Shown here piece by piece: positions 15,873-23,639 of a DNA stretch of 64,000 nucleotides. A program made the position numbers and the translations under genes. The DNA lies in the NCBI GenBank assembly GCA_035626595.1, contig DASPNJ010000109.1:62001-126000 (forward strand). Direction: 5' to 3'. Numbering within the stretch: the stretch's first letter is position 1; each line of letters starts with the position of its first letter. A model generated the notes under the pieces. The model worked only from the letters and a program-made list of their open reading frames with translations. It did not search any database and was not told the DNA's origin. The stretch comes from JAQGMV01 sp035626595 (GTDB taxonomy: Bacteria > Pseudomonadota > Gammaproteobacteria > Burkholderiales > SG8-41).

Positions 15873-16631
15873 CTATTTCGCCGGCGTAGTCGCGGCGCTC
15901 GGGGCGGGCTTTGTGGTGGTCGTCGTTCCAGTCGGCGACGGCGCCGGCTTCACGGCGGTCGTGCCCGTCGTGCCGGTCGTGCCCCTCGTGCCGGTCGTGC
16001 CGGTTGTGCCCGTGCCAGCCGTGGCGCCTGTTCCGCCGGACGGTGCGGCGCCGCTCGCCGAACCCGACTTCACGCGCGTATCGCTGCCCGCGGCAGTGCC
16101 CGCCGTCGGAGCGGCGGTCTGGCTCGCAGTCGTGCCGCCGCTGCCGGCGGCGCCGCTCACGTTCTGATTGCCCGACGCGTTCTGGTTCGTCGTGCCGCTC
16201 GTGCCGACGTTCGTGTTCGTATTACTTGGCGCGCTCTTGTCCGCTGTCGCCGGTGGCGTGCTGCTGCCGGACGCGGCGCTGCTGGGTGCGCTGCCGCCGG
16301 TTGCACCCTGCCCCGATGCCGCCGGGGCCGTCCCGCTGCTCGGCGCCGTGGTCGTCTGCGCCTTGCCGCCCGCCGCGGTCCCGGCCTCCGGCGCGGCGGA
16401 CTGACTGGCGGTCACGCCGCCGCTCTTGCCGTCAGCGGCGGCCGGCGCATTGACGTTCTGGTTGGCGTTCGTGTTCTGGTTGGTGTTGGCGTTGGTGTTC
16501 TGGTTCGTATTGGTGTTCGTCGGCGCGAACGTGTTGTTGATCGTCGGCGGGTTCACGCCCGGGGTATTGACGGTACACCCGGCGAGCGCGCAAAGGACCG
16601 CCCCGATCGCGGTCATCGAAATCCGGTCCAT
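15873..16631 (-). CDS. Asn/Thr/Gly-rich lipoprotein with NTNTNQ and TTGTTG repeats
   Basis: This is a 252-residue protein. ATG 16631 follows AGGAGA. The N-terminus (MDRISMTAIGAVLCALAGC) has a lipobox with the lipid-anchored Cys at residue 19. Residues about 33-58 are short Asn/Thr/Gln repeats (TNTNTNQNTNANTNQNTN). The rest is low-complexity Ser/Ala/Gly/Thr, including GTTGTTGTRGTTGTTGTT and a Pro/Lys-rich end. No enzymatic domain is visible. It is probably a disordered surface or periplasmic lipoprotein. Words such as TTNQNASGNQN recall the repeat proteins at 1-580 and 22189-23082, though clear homology is not shown. A longer frame upstream has no lipoprotein signal and was not used. Confidence 0.72.
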   Translation of the reverse strand: MDRISMTAIGAVLCALAGCTVNTPGVNPPTINNTFAPTNTNTNQNTNANTNQNTNANQNVNAPAAADGKSGGVTASQSAAPEAGTAAGGKAQTTTAPSSGTAPAASGQGATGGSAPSSAASGSSTPPATADKSAPSNTNTNVGTSGTTNQNASGNQNVSGAAGSGGTTASQTAAPTAGTAAGSDTRVKSGSASGAAPSGGTGATAGTGTTGTTGTRGTTGTTGTTAVKPAPSPTGTTTTTKPAPSAATTPAK

Positions 16632-16781
16632 GGTCGGTTCTCCTGGACGAAGCGTTACCCCGTGCCACGTGCAGATAGCATGCCCGGCAAGTCGGTGATA
16701 ACTTAGTCCGTCCAACGGTCCGCCACCCCTGCAGGCGGACTTTCGATCGAGAAGGCAGCACCGTTTCGGAGGAGAAACGCG

Positions 16782-17783
16782 ATGCGCTGTGTGATCGAAG
16801 CACGCCGGATAGCCCTCCTGGCAAGCGCGGCAGCGGCCTGCACCTGTGCAGCCGTGTCGTGGGCACAGTCTCCCGCAGCCGGCCAATACCCGAACAAGCC
16901 CGTACGCTACGTCGTGCCCTTCGGGCCCGGTGGCTCACCCGACATCGTCGGGCGCCTGATCGGCGACCGCCTGACACGCATGTGGGGCCAGCAGGTGATC
17001 GTCGAGAACCGCGCGGGTGTGGCGGGCATGCTCGGCACCGGGTTCGTCGCGAAATCGCCGCCCGACGGCTACACGCTGATTCAATGCAACATCGCGTCCA
17101 GCGCGATCGGGATGTCGCTCTTCGCGAAACCGCCCTACGACCAGATCCGCGACATCGCGCCGGTCACGCGCATCGGGCTCACGCCGAACATCATCATCGT
17201 GCATCCGTCGCTGCCGGCGAGATCGATGAAGGAGCTCATCGCGTTCGCGAAGCGCAATCCCGGCAAGCTGAGCTACTCCTCGGGCCAGGTCGGCACCTCG
17301 CCGCAGCTTTCCATGGAGCTCGTGAAGCTGGTCGCGAAGATCGACATGGTGAACATCCCGTACCGGATCGGGTCGCAGGGTCTCACCGATACGATTGCCG
17401 GCCAGGTCGCCGTCGGCATCTCCAATTTCCCGCAGACGGTGGCGCCCGTACAGGCGGGTCGTTTGCGGCCGCTCGCCGTCACGAGCGCGAAGCGCACGGC
17501 GCAGTTGCCCGACGTACCGACGGTGCAGGAAGCCGGCATACCCGGCGTCGACGTGAGCTCGTGGCAGGGCGTGTGCGCGCCCGCGGCGACGCCCGCGGCG
17601 GTGCTCGACAAGCTGAACGCCGACGTGAACGCCGTGCTGCGCATACCGGAGATCCACCAGCGCATGGAAGAGCTGGTGATGGTCGGCGCGCAGACCACGC
17701 GCGAGGAATTCGACCAGTTCATCCGCGCCGAGATCGCGCGCTGGGCCAAGGTCATCAAGGACGCTGGAATTCCGCAGCAGTAG
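16782..17783 (+). CDS. Bug/TctC family periplasmic substrate-binding protein
   Basis: This 333-residue protein has an N-terminal signal peptide (IALLASAAAACTCAAVSWA, cleaved near AQSPAAG). It also has the Bug landmarks YPNKPVRYVVPFGPGGSPD, VENRAGVAGMLG, AKSPPDGYTL and a C-terminal LPDVPTVQEAGIPG. These receptors bind small carboxylates or related ligands in the periplasm. No tctAB membrane genes are adjacent, so this is an orphan receptor. ATG 16782 follows GGAGGAG. It lies 100 bases upstream of a TAXI-TRAP operon, which uses a different receptor family. Confidence 0.9.
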   Translation: MRCVIEARRIALLASAAAACTCAAVSWAQSPAAGQYPNKPVRYVVPFGPGGSPDIVGRLIGDRLTRMWGQQVIVENRAGVAGMLGTGFVAKSPPDGYTLIQCNIASSAIGMSLFAKPPYDQIRDIAPVTRIGLTPNIIIVHPSLPARSMKELIAFAKRNPGKLSYSSGQVGTSPQLSMELVKLVAKIDMVNIPYRIGSQGLTDTIAGQVAVGISNFPQTVAPVQAGRLRPLAVTSAKRTAQLPDVPTVQEAGIPGVDVSSWQGVCAPAATPAAVLDKLNADVNAVLRIPEIHQRMEELVMVGAQTTREEFDQFIRAEIARWAKVIKDAGIPQQ

Positions 17784-17883
17784 TTACATGTGCAGAAACG
17801 CGGCGGCTGCCGCGATCAGCGATTTCTTGCGCCGGAGAGCAACGCTTTTCCGGCGCATCTTAGGTTTTCCCGAGGAGGCCATC

Positions 17884-18870
17884 ATGATCTCGAAACTTCG
17901 CTGGTGTTCGTGCATCACTCGATTCGCTCTCGCGGCCGCAGTCGGCCTGTCGTTTGCGGCGGGCAGCGCGCTCGCGCAGAGAACCGACGTCATCTTCAGC
18001 GCCGGCCCCACGGGCGGCAGTTGGACGCCGATGGCGGCGGCGGTCTCACAGGTCGTGAACAAGCGCTTCGCGGAGCTGAACGTGCAGGTCGAGCCGGGCG
18101 CGGCGCTCGTGAACATGGAGAAGATCCGCACCGACAAGGCCGATCTCGGCTGGTCGATGACGACCGTCATGGCGGATGCGCAGAGCGGTACCGGCCAGTT
18201 CGAAGGCAAGAAGACCGACAAGGCCCTCTACGTCGCGAACTTCTATCCGAACGTGTGGCAGATCGCGGTACCTGCGGACAGCGGCATCAAGTCGGTCAGG
18301 GACCTCAAGGGCAAACCCGTGGCATTGCCGGCGCGCGGCAATACGAGCCTCACCGCGGGCTGGGAGTATCTGCTCAAGGTGAACGGCATGACACTGAACG
18401 ATCTCGGCGCGAAGAGCTACGGCCCCGTGTCGTCGAACACCGAGGCGGTGAAGAACCGCCAGGCGCTCGCCGCCGGCTGGTTCACGGTGGTGCCCGCGTC
18501 GTTCGTTCTCGACCTCGGCTCTTCGGTGAAGGTGCGCATGCTGTCGGTGACCGACGCCGAATTCGCCGCGCTGAAGAAGCTCAATCCGGGTTTCGTGCGC
18601 TACACGATCAAGGCATCGGTGTACAAGGATCAGGGCGTCGCCGAGGACGTGCAGACGTTCCAGTCGCCCACGGTGCTGATCGCTTCGTCGAAGACGCCCG
18701 CGGACGTGATCTACAAGGTCACCAAGGCGATCGTCGAGGGCCGCAACGATTTCGCCGCGGTGGCAGCGGTCATGAAAGGCATCACCGCACAGGACATGGC
18801 GCAGAATTTCGACATGCCGCTCCATCCGGGCGCGGCGCGCTATTACAAGGAAGCGGGACTGCTGAAGTAG
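17884..18870 (+). CDS. TAXI family TRAP transporter solute receptor
   Basis: This 328-residue protein starts at ATG 17884 after GAGGAGG. It has a signal peptide (FALAAAVGLSFAAGSALAQ). The mature start RTDVIFSAGPTGGSWTPMAAAVSQV is the glycine-rich TAXI entry motif, abbreviated here to SAGPTGGSWTPM, and the protein ends with HPGAARYYKEAGL, also typical of the family. It captures a ligand, for example a dicarboxylate or amino acid, for the fused TRAP permease encoded 18 bases downstream. The ligand is unknown. Confidence 0.88.
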   Translation: MISKLRWCSCITRFALAAAVGLSFAAGSALAQRTDVIFSAGPTGGSWTPMAAAVSQVVNKRFAELNVQVEPGAALVNMEKIRTDKADLGWSMTTVMADAQSGTGQFEGKKTDKALYVANFYPNVWQIAVPADSGIKSVRDLKGKPVALPARGNTSLTAGWEYLLKVNGMTLNDLGAKSYGPVSSNTEAVKNRQALAAGWFTVVPASFVLDLGSSVKVRMLSVTDAEFAALKKLNPGFVRYTIKASVYKDQGVAEDVQTFQSPTVLIASSKTPADVIYKVTKAIVEGRNDFAAVAAVMKGITAQDMAQNFDMPLHPGAARYYKEAGLLK

Positions 18871-18887
18871 CGCTGCCGGAGCGCGCG

Positions 18888-20780
18888 ATGCGCAAGCTCG
18901 CCGGCTATGCCGGCTTCGTCGTCGGCGTGGTGGCGGTCGCGATGGCCGTCTACCACGTCTACGTGCGGCTCACGTGGTACGCCCCCGATCAGCACGCGCT
19001 GCTCTTCATCACGCTCGCGTTCAGCCTCGTGCTGTCGTTCCTGCTGTGGCCGCGCAAGGACGCGGCGACACTGGAGCGCATTCCGTGGCTGGACCTCGGG
19101 CTCGCGATCCTGTCGCTCGTCGCGGTGGGCTACATGTTCGCCAAGTACGACTACGTGGTGAACCGCTTCCCCACCGCGCATCCGCTGTCCGCGACCGACA
19201 TGGCGGTGGGCGTGGTCGCGATCCTGCTCGTCCTCGAAGCCACGCGGCGCACGATCGGCGCGTCGCTGCCGATCGTCGCGATCGTCTTCATCGCCTACGC
19301 ACTCGCCGGGCCGTGGCTCCCGGGATTTCTCTACCACCGCGGCCTCACCTGGGAAATCACGATCGACCAGACGTACTTCACGACCGAAGGCATTTTCGGC
19401 GTGCCGCTCGCGGTGGCCGGAACGTACGTGATCCTCTTCATCATCTTCGGCGCCTTTCTCGAGAAGTCCGGCGCGGGTCAGTTCTTCATGAACTTCGCGA
19501 ATGCGATCGCGGGCGGGGCGCGCGGCGGTCCCGGCAAAGTGGCGGTGGTCTCGTCCAGCATGTTCGGCACGATCTCGGGCTCCGCGGTCGCGAACGTGAT
19601 GGTGGACGGCTGGCTCACGATTCCGATGATGAAGAAGACCGGCTTCAAGCCGGAGGCCGCGGCCGCGATCGAGGCGGTGGCGTCCACCGGCGGCCAGATC
19701 ATGCCGCCGATCATGGGCGCGGCGGCGTTCGTGATGGCCGAGTTCATGGGCGTGTCGTACACGCAGATCATGATCGCCGCGACCATTCCCGCGCTTTTCT
19801 ATTACGGCGCGTTGTTCGCCGCGATCCATTTCAATGCCGTGCGTTCCGGGCTGAAAGGCATTCCGAAGGAGGAACTGCCCATCCTCGGCGCGATCATCGT
19901 GCGACAGGGGCATCTCTTCCTGCCGGTGATCGTGCTGATCGTGCTGCTCCTGTACGGCTACACGCCGACGTACGCCGCGATCATCGCGACGGTATCGGTG
20001 ATCGGTATCTCGTGGATGCGGCGTGAGACGCGGCTTTCGTGGAGGACGTGCATCGTGGCACTGCGCGAAGGCGCGGAGCACACCGTACCGGTGGCGATGG
20101 CGTGCGCCGCGGCCGGGATCGTCATCGGCATCGTCCTTCAAACCGGTCTCGCGCTGCGCTTCACCGCCTTCCTGGTCGACATCGCGGGCGGCTCGCTAAT
20201 TCCGGCGCTGCTCATCACGATGGTCGCGGGCGTCATCCTCGGCATGGGGATGCCGACCACGCCGGCCTACATCATGCAGGCGGCGCTGCTCGTGCCGGCG
20301 CTCATGAAGCTCGGTGTCACGCCGATGGCGGCACATATGTTCGCGTTCTATTTCTCGTGCCTCTCGGCGGTGACGCCACCGGTGGCACTGGCGGTGTATG
20401 CCGCGGCCTCGATCGGCGGCGCCGGGCTGTGGGGTGCGGGCTTGCAGGCGGTGAAGTTCGCCGCGGCGGGCTTCATCGTGCCGTTCTTTTTCGTCTACAA
20501 CCCGGCGCTGCTCTTCGACGGCCACTGGACCGAGATCCTGCGCGCCGTGGCAACCGGCATGGTCGGCGTGATCGCGCTGGCGGCTGCCCTCGAAGGCTAT
20601 TTCCTGCGTGTCGCGACGTGGTTCGAACGCGCGCTGTTCCTGACCGCCGCCTTCCTGCTGATCGATCCCGGCGCGCTCACCGATCTGATCGGTGCGGGTG
20701 TGCTCGCTTTCGGTCTGCTCATCCAGAAACTGCGGGCAGTGCGGGCGGCCGCAGCCACTCCGCAGGACGCGCGCGCGTGA
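18888..20780 (+). CDS. TRAP transporter fused permease subunit (4TM/12TM)
   Basis: This 630-residue inner-membrane protein is a fusion of the small DctQ-like part (about 4 membrane segments, residues 1-120) and the large DctM-like part. The family signature GSGQFFMNFANAIAGGARGGPGKVAVVSSSMFGTISGSAVANV spans about residues 196-238; its core is FGTISGSAVANV. GMGMPTTPAYIMQAAL follows near 446. It couples ligand uptake to an ion gradient together with the TAXI receptor just upstream. ATG 18888 is chosen as the first Met before the first membrane segment. Its stop overlaps the next small gene (GTGA). Confidence 0.9.
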   Translation: MRKLAGYAGFVVGVVAVAMAVYHVYVRLTWYAPDQHALLFITLAFSLVLSFLLWPRKDAATLERIPWLDLGLAILSLVAVGYMFAKYDYVVNRFPTAHPLSATDMAVGVVAILLVLEATRRTIGASLPIVAIVFIAYALAGPWLPGFLYHRGLTWEITIDQTYFTTEGIFGVPLAVAGTYVILFIIFGAFLEKSGAGQFFMNFANAIAGGARGGPGKVAVVSSSMFGTISGSAVANVMVDGWLTIPMMKKTGFKPEAAAAIEAVASTGGQIMPPIMGAAAFVMAEFMGVSYTQIMIAATIPALFYYGALFAAIHFNAVRSGLKGIPKEELPILGAIIVRQGHLFLPVIVLIVLLLYGYTPTYAAIIATVSVIGISWMRRETRLSWRTCIVALREGAEHTVPVAMACAAAGIVIGIVLQTGLALRFTAFLVDIAGGSLIPALLITMVAGVILGMGMPTTPAYIMQAALLVPALMKLGVTPMAAHMFAFYFSCLSAVTPPVALAVYAAASIGGAGLWGAGLQAVKFAAAGFIVPFFFVYNPALLFDGHWTEILRAVATGMVGVIALAAALEGYFLRVATWFERALFLTAAFLLIDPGALTDLIGAGVLAFGLLIQKLRAVRAAAATPQDARA

Positions 20781-20869
20781 CCCGGGCGCAGCTCGTCGTC
20801 CTCACGCTGATCGCAGCGGTCGTTGTAGCCGGGACCGTGGCTTACGGCGTATTGCGCCTCTACACGTAG
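20777..20869 (+). CDS. 30-residue single-pass membrane peptide after the TRAP permease
   Basis: GTG 20777 overlaps the TRAP permease stop by four bases. It encodes a peptide of 30 residues: a short polar start (VTRAQ), one strongly hydrophobic segment (LVVLTLIAAVVVAGTVAYGV) and a short tail. The overlap suggests translational coupling and a role as a small accessory or assembly subunit of the transporter. The stop lies at the edge of a family A palindrome. Length alone gives little statistical support, so this is a moderate call. Confidence 0.5.
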   Translation: MTRAQLVVLTLIAAVVVAGTVAYGVLRLYT

Positions 20870-20920
20870 GGTGCGCCAGTGGCGCACCGTCTCTCGTGGT
20901 GCGTCGCTGACGCACCCTAC
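20866..20920. repeat. Family A palindromic element closing the TRAP operon
   Basis: GTAGGGTGCGCC at the left and GACGCACCCTAC at the right form a long stem, with inner GGCGCACC and GGTGCGTC words. It starts at the stop of the small membrane peptide and may act as a transcript-end structure. No T-run is present. Confidence 0.6.
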
Positions 20921-20960
20921 GGGTAGGTTCCGCTCCTGCGTCCGGTATCATCGCCTCACT

Positions 20961-22118
20961 ATGACTATCCGCTGCAAAGCCGCCGTTCTGCGCACGATCG
21001 GCGCACCGCGTCCGTGGGCGCGCTCGAAACCGCTCTCGATCGAGGAGATCACGCTCGCCCCGCCGAAGCCGGTCGAGGTGCTGGTGCGCATCGCGGGCGC
21101 CGGTCTGTGTCATTCGGACCTGTCGGTCATCAACGGCGACCGGCCGCGTCCGGTGCCGATGGCGCTGGGCCACGAAGGCTCCGGCGAGGTGCTCGAAGTC
21201 GGCTCCGCGGTCGACGACGTGCGCGTGGGCGATCACGTGGTGTTCCAGTTCTCGGCGTCGTGCGGCCGCTGCCGGCGCTGTCTCGAAGGCCGTCCCCAGG
21301 TCTGCGAGCGCGCCCGCGCACCGAAAGCGGCCGGCGAGCTGATGGCGGGCGGCAGCCGCATCACGAGCGTGAACGGAGAGCGCATCGCGCACCATGGCGG
21401 CGTGTCCTGCATGGCCGAGTACATGGTGCTCGACCGCGGCAGCGTCGTGGTGATCGACAAGGACGTGCCGCTCGCGGATGCGGCGCTGTTCGGCTGCGCG
21501 GTCATGACGGGCGTGGGCGCGGTCGTGAATACGGCGCGGGTGCGCGCGGGCGACTGCGTCGCGGTGGTCGGGCTCGGCGGCGTGGGCTTGAGCGGCATCC
21601 TTGGCGCGAAGGTTGCCGGCGCCGAAACCATCATCGCCATCGACCGCGAGCCGGCGCGGCTGGAGACCGCCCTCAGCCTGGGCGCCACACACGCGGTCTG
21701 CGCGCGCGATGCCGATTGCATCGAGCAGGTGCGCGATCTCACGCGCGGCGGCGTGGACTACGCGTTCGAACTGTCGGGCGGAGGCGACGCCATGGCGACG
21801 GCATACGGCGTTATTCAATATGGCGGCACTGTCGTCACCTGCGGACTCCCGGCGGCGAACGTGTCCTTCAGCGTCAACACGTGCGACCTCGTCGGACAGG
21901 AGAAGTCCATACGGGGCAGTTACATGGGCTCGTGCGTGCCGGTGCGCGACATCCCGCGGTTCATGCGGCTGTACCGGGAGGGGCGGCTGCCGGTGAACCG
22001 GCTCATCGACGGCTACATCGGCTTCGACGAGGTCAACGCGGGCTTCGACAAGCTGCAGGAACTCAAGGCCGTCAGGCAGATACTCGCGCCGCACGCACCG
22101 CGCTACCTCTCTTCGTAA
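20961..22118 (+). CDS. Zinc-dependent alcohol dehydrogenase (class III / NDMA-dependent-like)
   Basis: This 385-residue medium-chain dehydrogenase carries both zinc sites. The catalytic zinc ligands lie in GLCHSDLS and LGHEGSGEV. The structural zinc is held by the four cysteines of CGRCRRCLEGRPQVC at about residues 97-111. The Rossmann motif GLGGVGLSG is near 208. This matches long-chain Zn alcohol dehydrogenases such as class III or aryl-alcohol dehydrogenases. It has no obvious operon partners, and its stop is 70 bases upstream of the repeat-protein gene, whose leader lies between them. Confidence 0.88.
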   Translation: MTIRCKAAVLRTIGAPRPWARSKPLSIEEITLAPPKPVEVLVRIAGAGLCHSDLSVINGDRPRPVPMALGHEGSGEVLEVGSAVDDVRVGDHVVFQFSASCGRCRRCLEGRPQVCERARAPKAAGELMAGGSRITSVNGERIAHHGGVSCMAEYMVLDRGSVVVIDKDVPLADAALFGCAVMTGVGAVVNTARVRAGDCVAVVGLGGVGLSGILGAKVAGAETIIAIDREPARLETALSLGATHAVCARDADCIEQVRDLTRGGVDYAFELSGGGDAMATAYGVIQYGGTVVTCGLPAANVSFSVNTCDLVGQEKSIRGSYMGSCVPVRDIPRFMRLYREGRLPVNRLIDGYIGFDEVNAGFDKLQELKAVRQILAPHAPRYLSS

Positions 22119-22129
22119 CATTCAGTAAC

Positions 22130-22188
22130 ACCTACGGCACAAAATCTGCACCTCCTCGAGTGCAGTTCTTTTTTGAGGAGATGCAGAA
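22130..22188 (+). promoter_or_regulatory. Structured 5' leader with anti-Shine-Dalgarno block (copy B)
   Basis: CTGCACCTCCTC (22146-22157) can pair with GTGCAG (22160-22165) as a 6-bp hairpin. It can instead pair with GAGGAGATGCAG (22175-22186), the ribosome-binding region of ATG 22189, matching 11 of 12 positions with one C-A mismatch. The first block includes CACCTCCT, the same as the 16S rRNA anti-Shine-Dalgarno core. Direct repeats GTAACA at about 22116 and 22125 and a CACAAAAT box at about 22138 lie upstream and could be promoter parts. The arrangement is shared with copy A at 581-640. Switching is inferred. Confidence 0.62.
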
Positions 22189-23082
22189 ATGTTCCGGAAG
22201 AATTCCCTATCAGTAATGGCCGCGGCGGTTTTCGCGGCACTGAGCACGGCGGCAGCGGCTCAGACGGCGAGTCAAAGGACCGACGCGAGCCAGGCCGCGC
22301 AGACGAACCCGACGCAGATCGTCGCGCCAAGTGCTGCGACGGGCGTGGAGTCCAACGTCGGGGTGAGCGGCAGCAACAACAACGCTCGTATTGGCGCAAA
22401 CGCGACGACCAATCAGTCGACTTCTGCGTCACAAAACACGAACGTGACGCAGGGCATGCAGGTGTCGCCGAGCCAGAGCACCACGGGCGGCACGGCGCGC
22501 CAAGCGACCGGCGCAAGCCAGGCTGCGCAAACCAACCCGACGCAAATCGTCGAGCCCAGCGCAGCGACCGGTGTCTCGTCGAACGTCGGCGTGACCGGCA
22601 GCGGTAACAACGTCCGTTCGGGCGCGAGCGCAACGACGAACCAGTCGACCACCGCCTCGCAGAACACCGGCGTCGCACAAGGCTTGAACGTGGCGCCGAC
22701 TCAGCAGGCCGAGGAGAACCGCGCCAAGCGTGACGACCGTCGCGCCGAGCGTGAGAAGCGCCGTGCGGACCGCGAGCGTGAGCGCGACAGAAAGCGCGCT
22801 GACCGTAACCGCGATCGTACGAGCCAGAACACCGGCGCGAGCCAGGCCGCTCAGACCAACCCCGAGCAGATCGTGAACCCGAGCGCCGCGACGGGCGTCG
22901 AGTCGAGCGTGCGGGCGCGCGGTGACAACAACCGCATTCGCCAGGGCGCGGGCGCGACCACGAATCAGTCCACCACCGCTTCGCAGAACACGCGCAGCAC
23001 GCAGGGCATGAACGCATCGCCTGCGCAAGGTGCGGGTGCCGGCGTCCCGGGTATGGGCGCGGTTCCAGGTGCCGGTCGGTAA
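22189..23082 (+). CDS. Secreted N/Q/S/T-rich repeat protein, paralog B
   Basis: This 297-residue protein has a signal peptide (MFRKNSLSVMAAAVFAAL, cleaved near AAAQ) and then three repeat units at about residues 33-96, 108-172 and 216-280. Each unit carries ASQAAQTNP-QIV, PSAATGV, a short variable G/N-rich part, ATTNQST-ASQNT and QG. Between units 2 and 3 (about 174-212) lies a highly charged Arg/Asp/Glu/Lys stretch (KRDDRRAEREKRRADRERER). The C-terminal GVPGMGAVPGAGR tail matches paralog A. I do not recognise the family. The Asn/Gln-rich repeating pattern suggests a secreted fibre-forming or matrix protein, by inference only. Transcription ends at the strong terminator at 23104. Confidence 0.82.
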   Translation: MFRKNSLSVMAAAVFAALSTAAAAQTASQRTDASQAAQTNPTQIVAPSAATGVESNVGVSGSNNNARIGANATTNQSTSASQNTNVTQGMQVSPSQSTTGGTARQATGASQAAQTNPTQIVEPSAATGVSSNVGVTGSGNNVRSGASATTNQSTTASQNTGVAQGLNVAPTQQAEENRAKRDDRRAEREKRRADRERERDRKRADRNRDRTSQNTGASQAAQTNPEQIVNPSAATGVESSVRARGDNNRIRQGAGATTNQSTTASQNTRSTQGMNASPAQGAGAGVPGMGAVPGAGR

Positions 23083-23103
23083 CGGCTGAGCAGTCGGCAG
23101 TAA

Positions 23104-23133
23104 AAGAAAAAGCCCGCTTCGGCGGGCTTTTTC
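23104..23133. terminator. Bidirectional rho-independent terminator
   Basis: GAAAAAGCCCGC, loop TTCG, then GCGGGCTTTTTC forms a strong GC stem flanked by A and T runs, so it can work on both strands. It serves the repeat-protein gene ending at 23082 and the convergent small secreted protein gene ending at 23151. Confidence 0.92.
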
Positions 23134-23150
23134 TCGTCAGCACCTGCGGG

Positions 23151-23558
23151 CTACTGACAGAAGCAGGACGGCTGAGACGCGTTTTCCGCTTTGCCGCACT
23201 GCGCGACCTGCGGCGCCTGACACGCGATCTCGCAGCGCTCACCCTGATACACCGCGCTGCACATGCTGCCGGTGCGCCCGGCGATGGAATTCGTCGTGGC
23301 GCCGGCGCCGTCTGTCGTGGTCGAGCTCGTCACGCTCGACTGATTGTCCAGAATGACAGAGCCGGCGTTGCCCGCTTCGGGCGAGGTGATTATTGCCCCA
23401 CGGCGCCCTGCGCTGACCGAGCTGCCATCGGGCGAGGTGATCGTTGCGCCCGCGCTGCCCGCGCTCACACTGGATCCCGTGCCGTCCGATATCACGCTCT
23501 GGGCGAGCACGCTCGTGCACAGACCCAGCGCGGCCAGCGTAACCAGATATTTCCTCAT
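23151..23558 (-). CDS. Small secreted Cys-containing Ser/Gly-rich protein
   Basis: This 135-residue protein has a clear signal peptide (YLVTLAALGLCTSVLAQ). Residues about 22-70 contain two near copies of GSSVSAGSAGATITSPDG / GSSVSAGRRGAIITSPEA. A Ser/Thr-rich stretch follows (SSVTSSTTTDGAGATTN). The C-terminal part has seven cysteines (CSAVYQGERCEIACQAP, CGKAENASQPSCFCQ), so disulfides are likely after export. No known domain is recognised. ATG 23558 follows GGAGG, which lies inside a small hairpin (separate entry). It faces the repeat-protein gene across a shared terminator. Confidence 0.75.
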   Translation of the reverse strand: MRKYLVTLAALGLCTSVLAQSVISDGTGSSVSAGSAGATITSPDGSSVSAGRRGAIITSPEAGNAGSVILDNQSSVTSSTTTDGAGATTNSIAGRTGSMCSAVYQGERCEIACQAPQVAQCGKAENASQPSCFCQ

Positions 23559-23560
23559 TT

Positions 23561-23589
23561 CGATCCTCCGATGCTCGTTGTAGCGGAGG
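23561..23589 (-). promoter_or_regulatory. Hairpin covering the ribosome-binding site of the small secreted protein
   Basis: On the minus strand, CCTCCG (23589 to 23584) can pair with CGGAGG (23570 to 23565), six perfect pairs around a 13-base loop. CGGAGG is the ribosome-binding site of ATG 23558. This resembles the site-hiding pairing before the two repeat proteins but is not the same sequence, so the likeness may be chance. Confidence 0.35.
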
Positions 23590-23639
23590 GGTACACAAGC
23601 ATCGTCCGGGCCAGCTTGGCGCTGCGCTCCCAGCGCACC

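Noticed and set aside
20866..20920. Rho-independent terminator after the TRAP operon
   Set aside because: The stem is strong but lacks a T-run, and the same element occurs elsewhere in non-terminal positions, so it was called a repeat.
22189..23082. Repeats in the secreted protein gene as a possible CRISPR array or minisatellite
   Set aside because: The repeats are in codon phase, vary at silent positions, and encode a signal-peptide-led protein. There are no spacers of uniform length and no cas genes.
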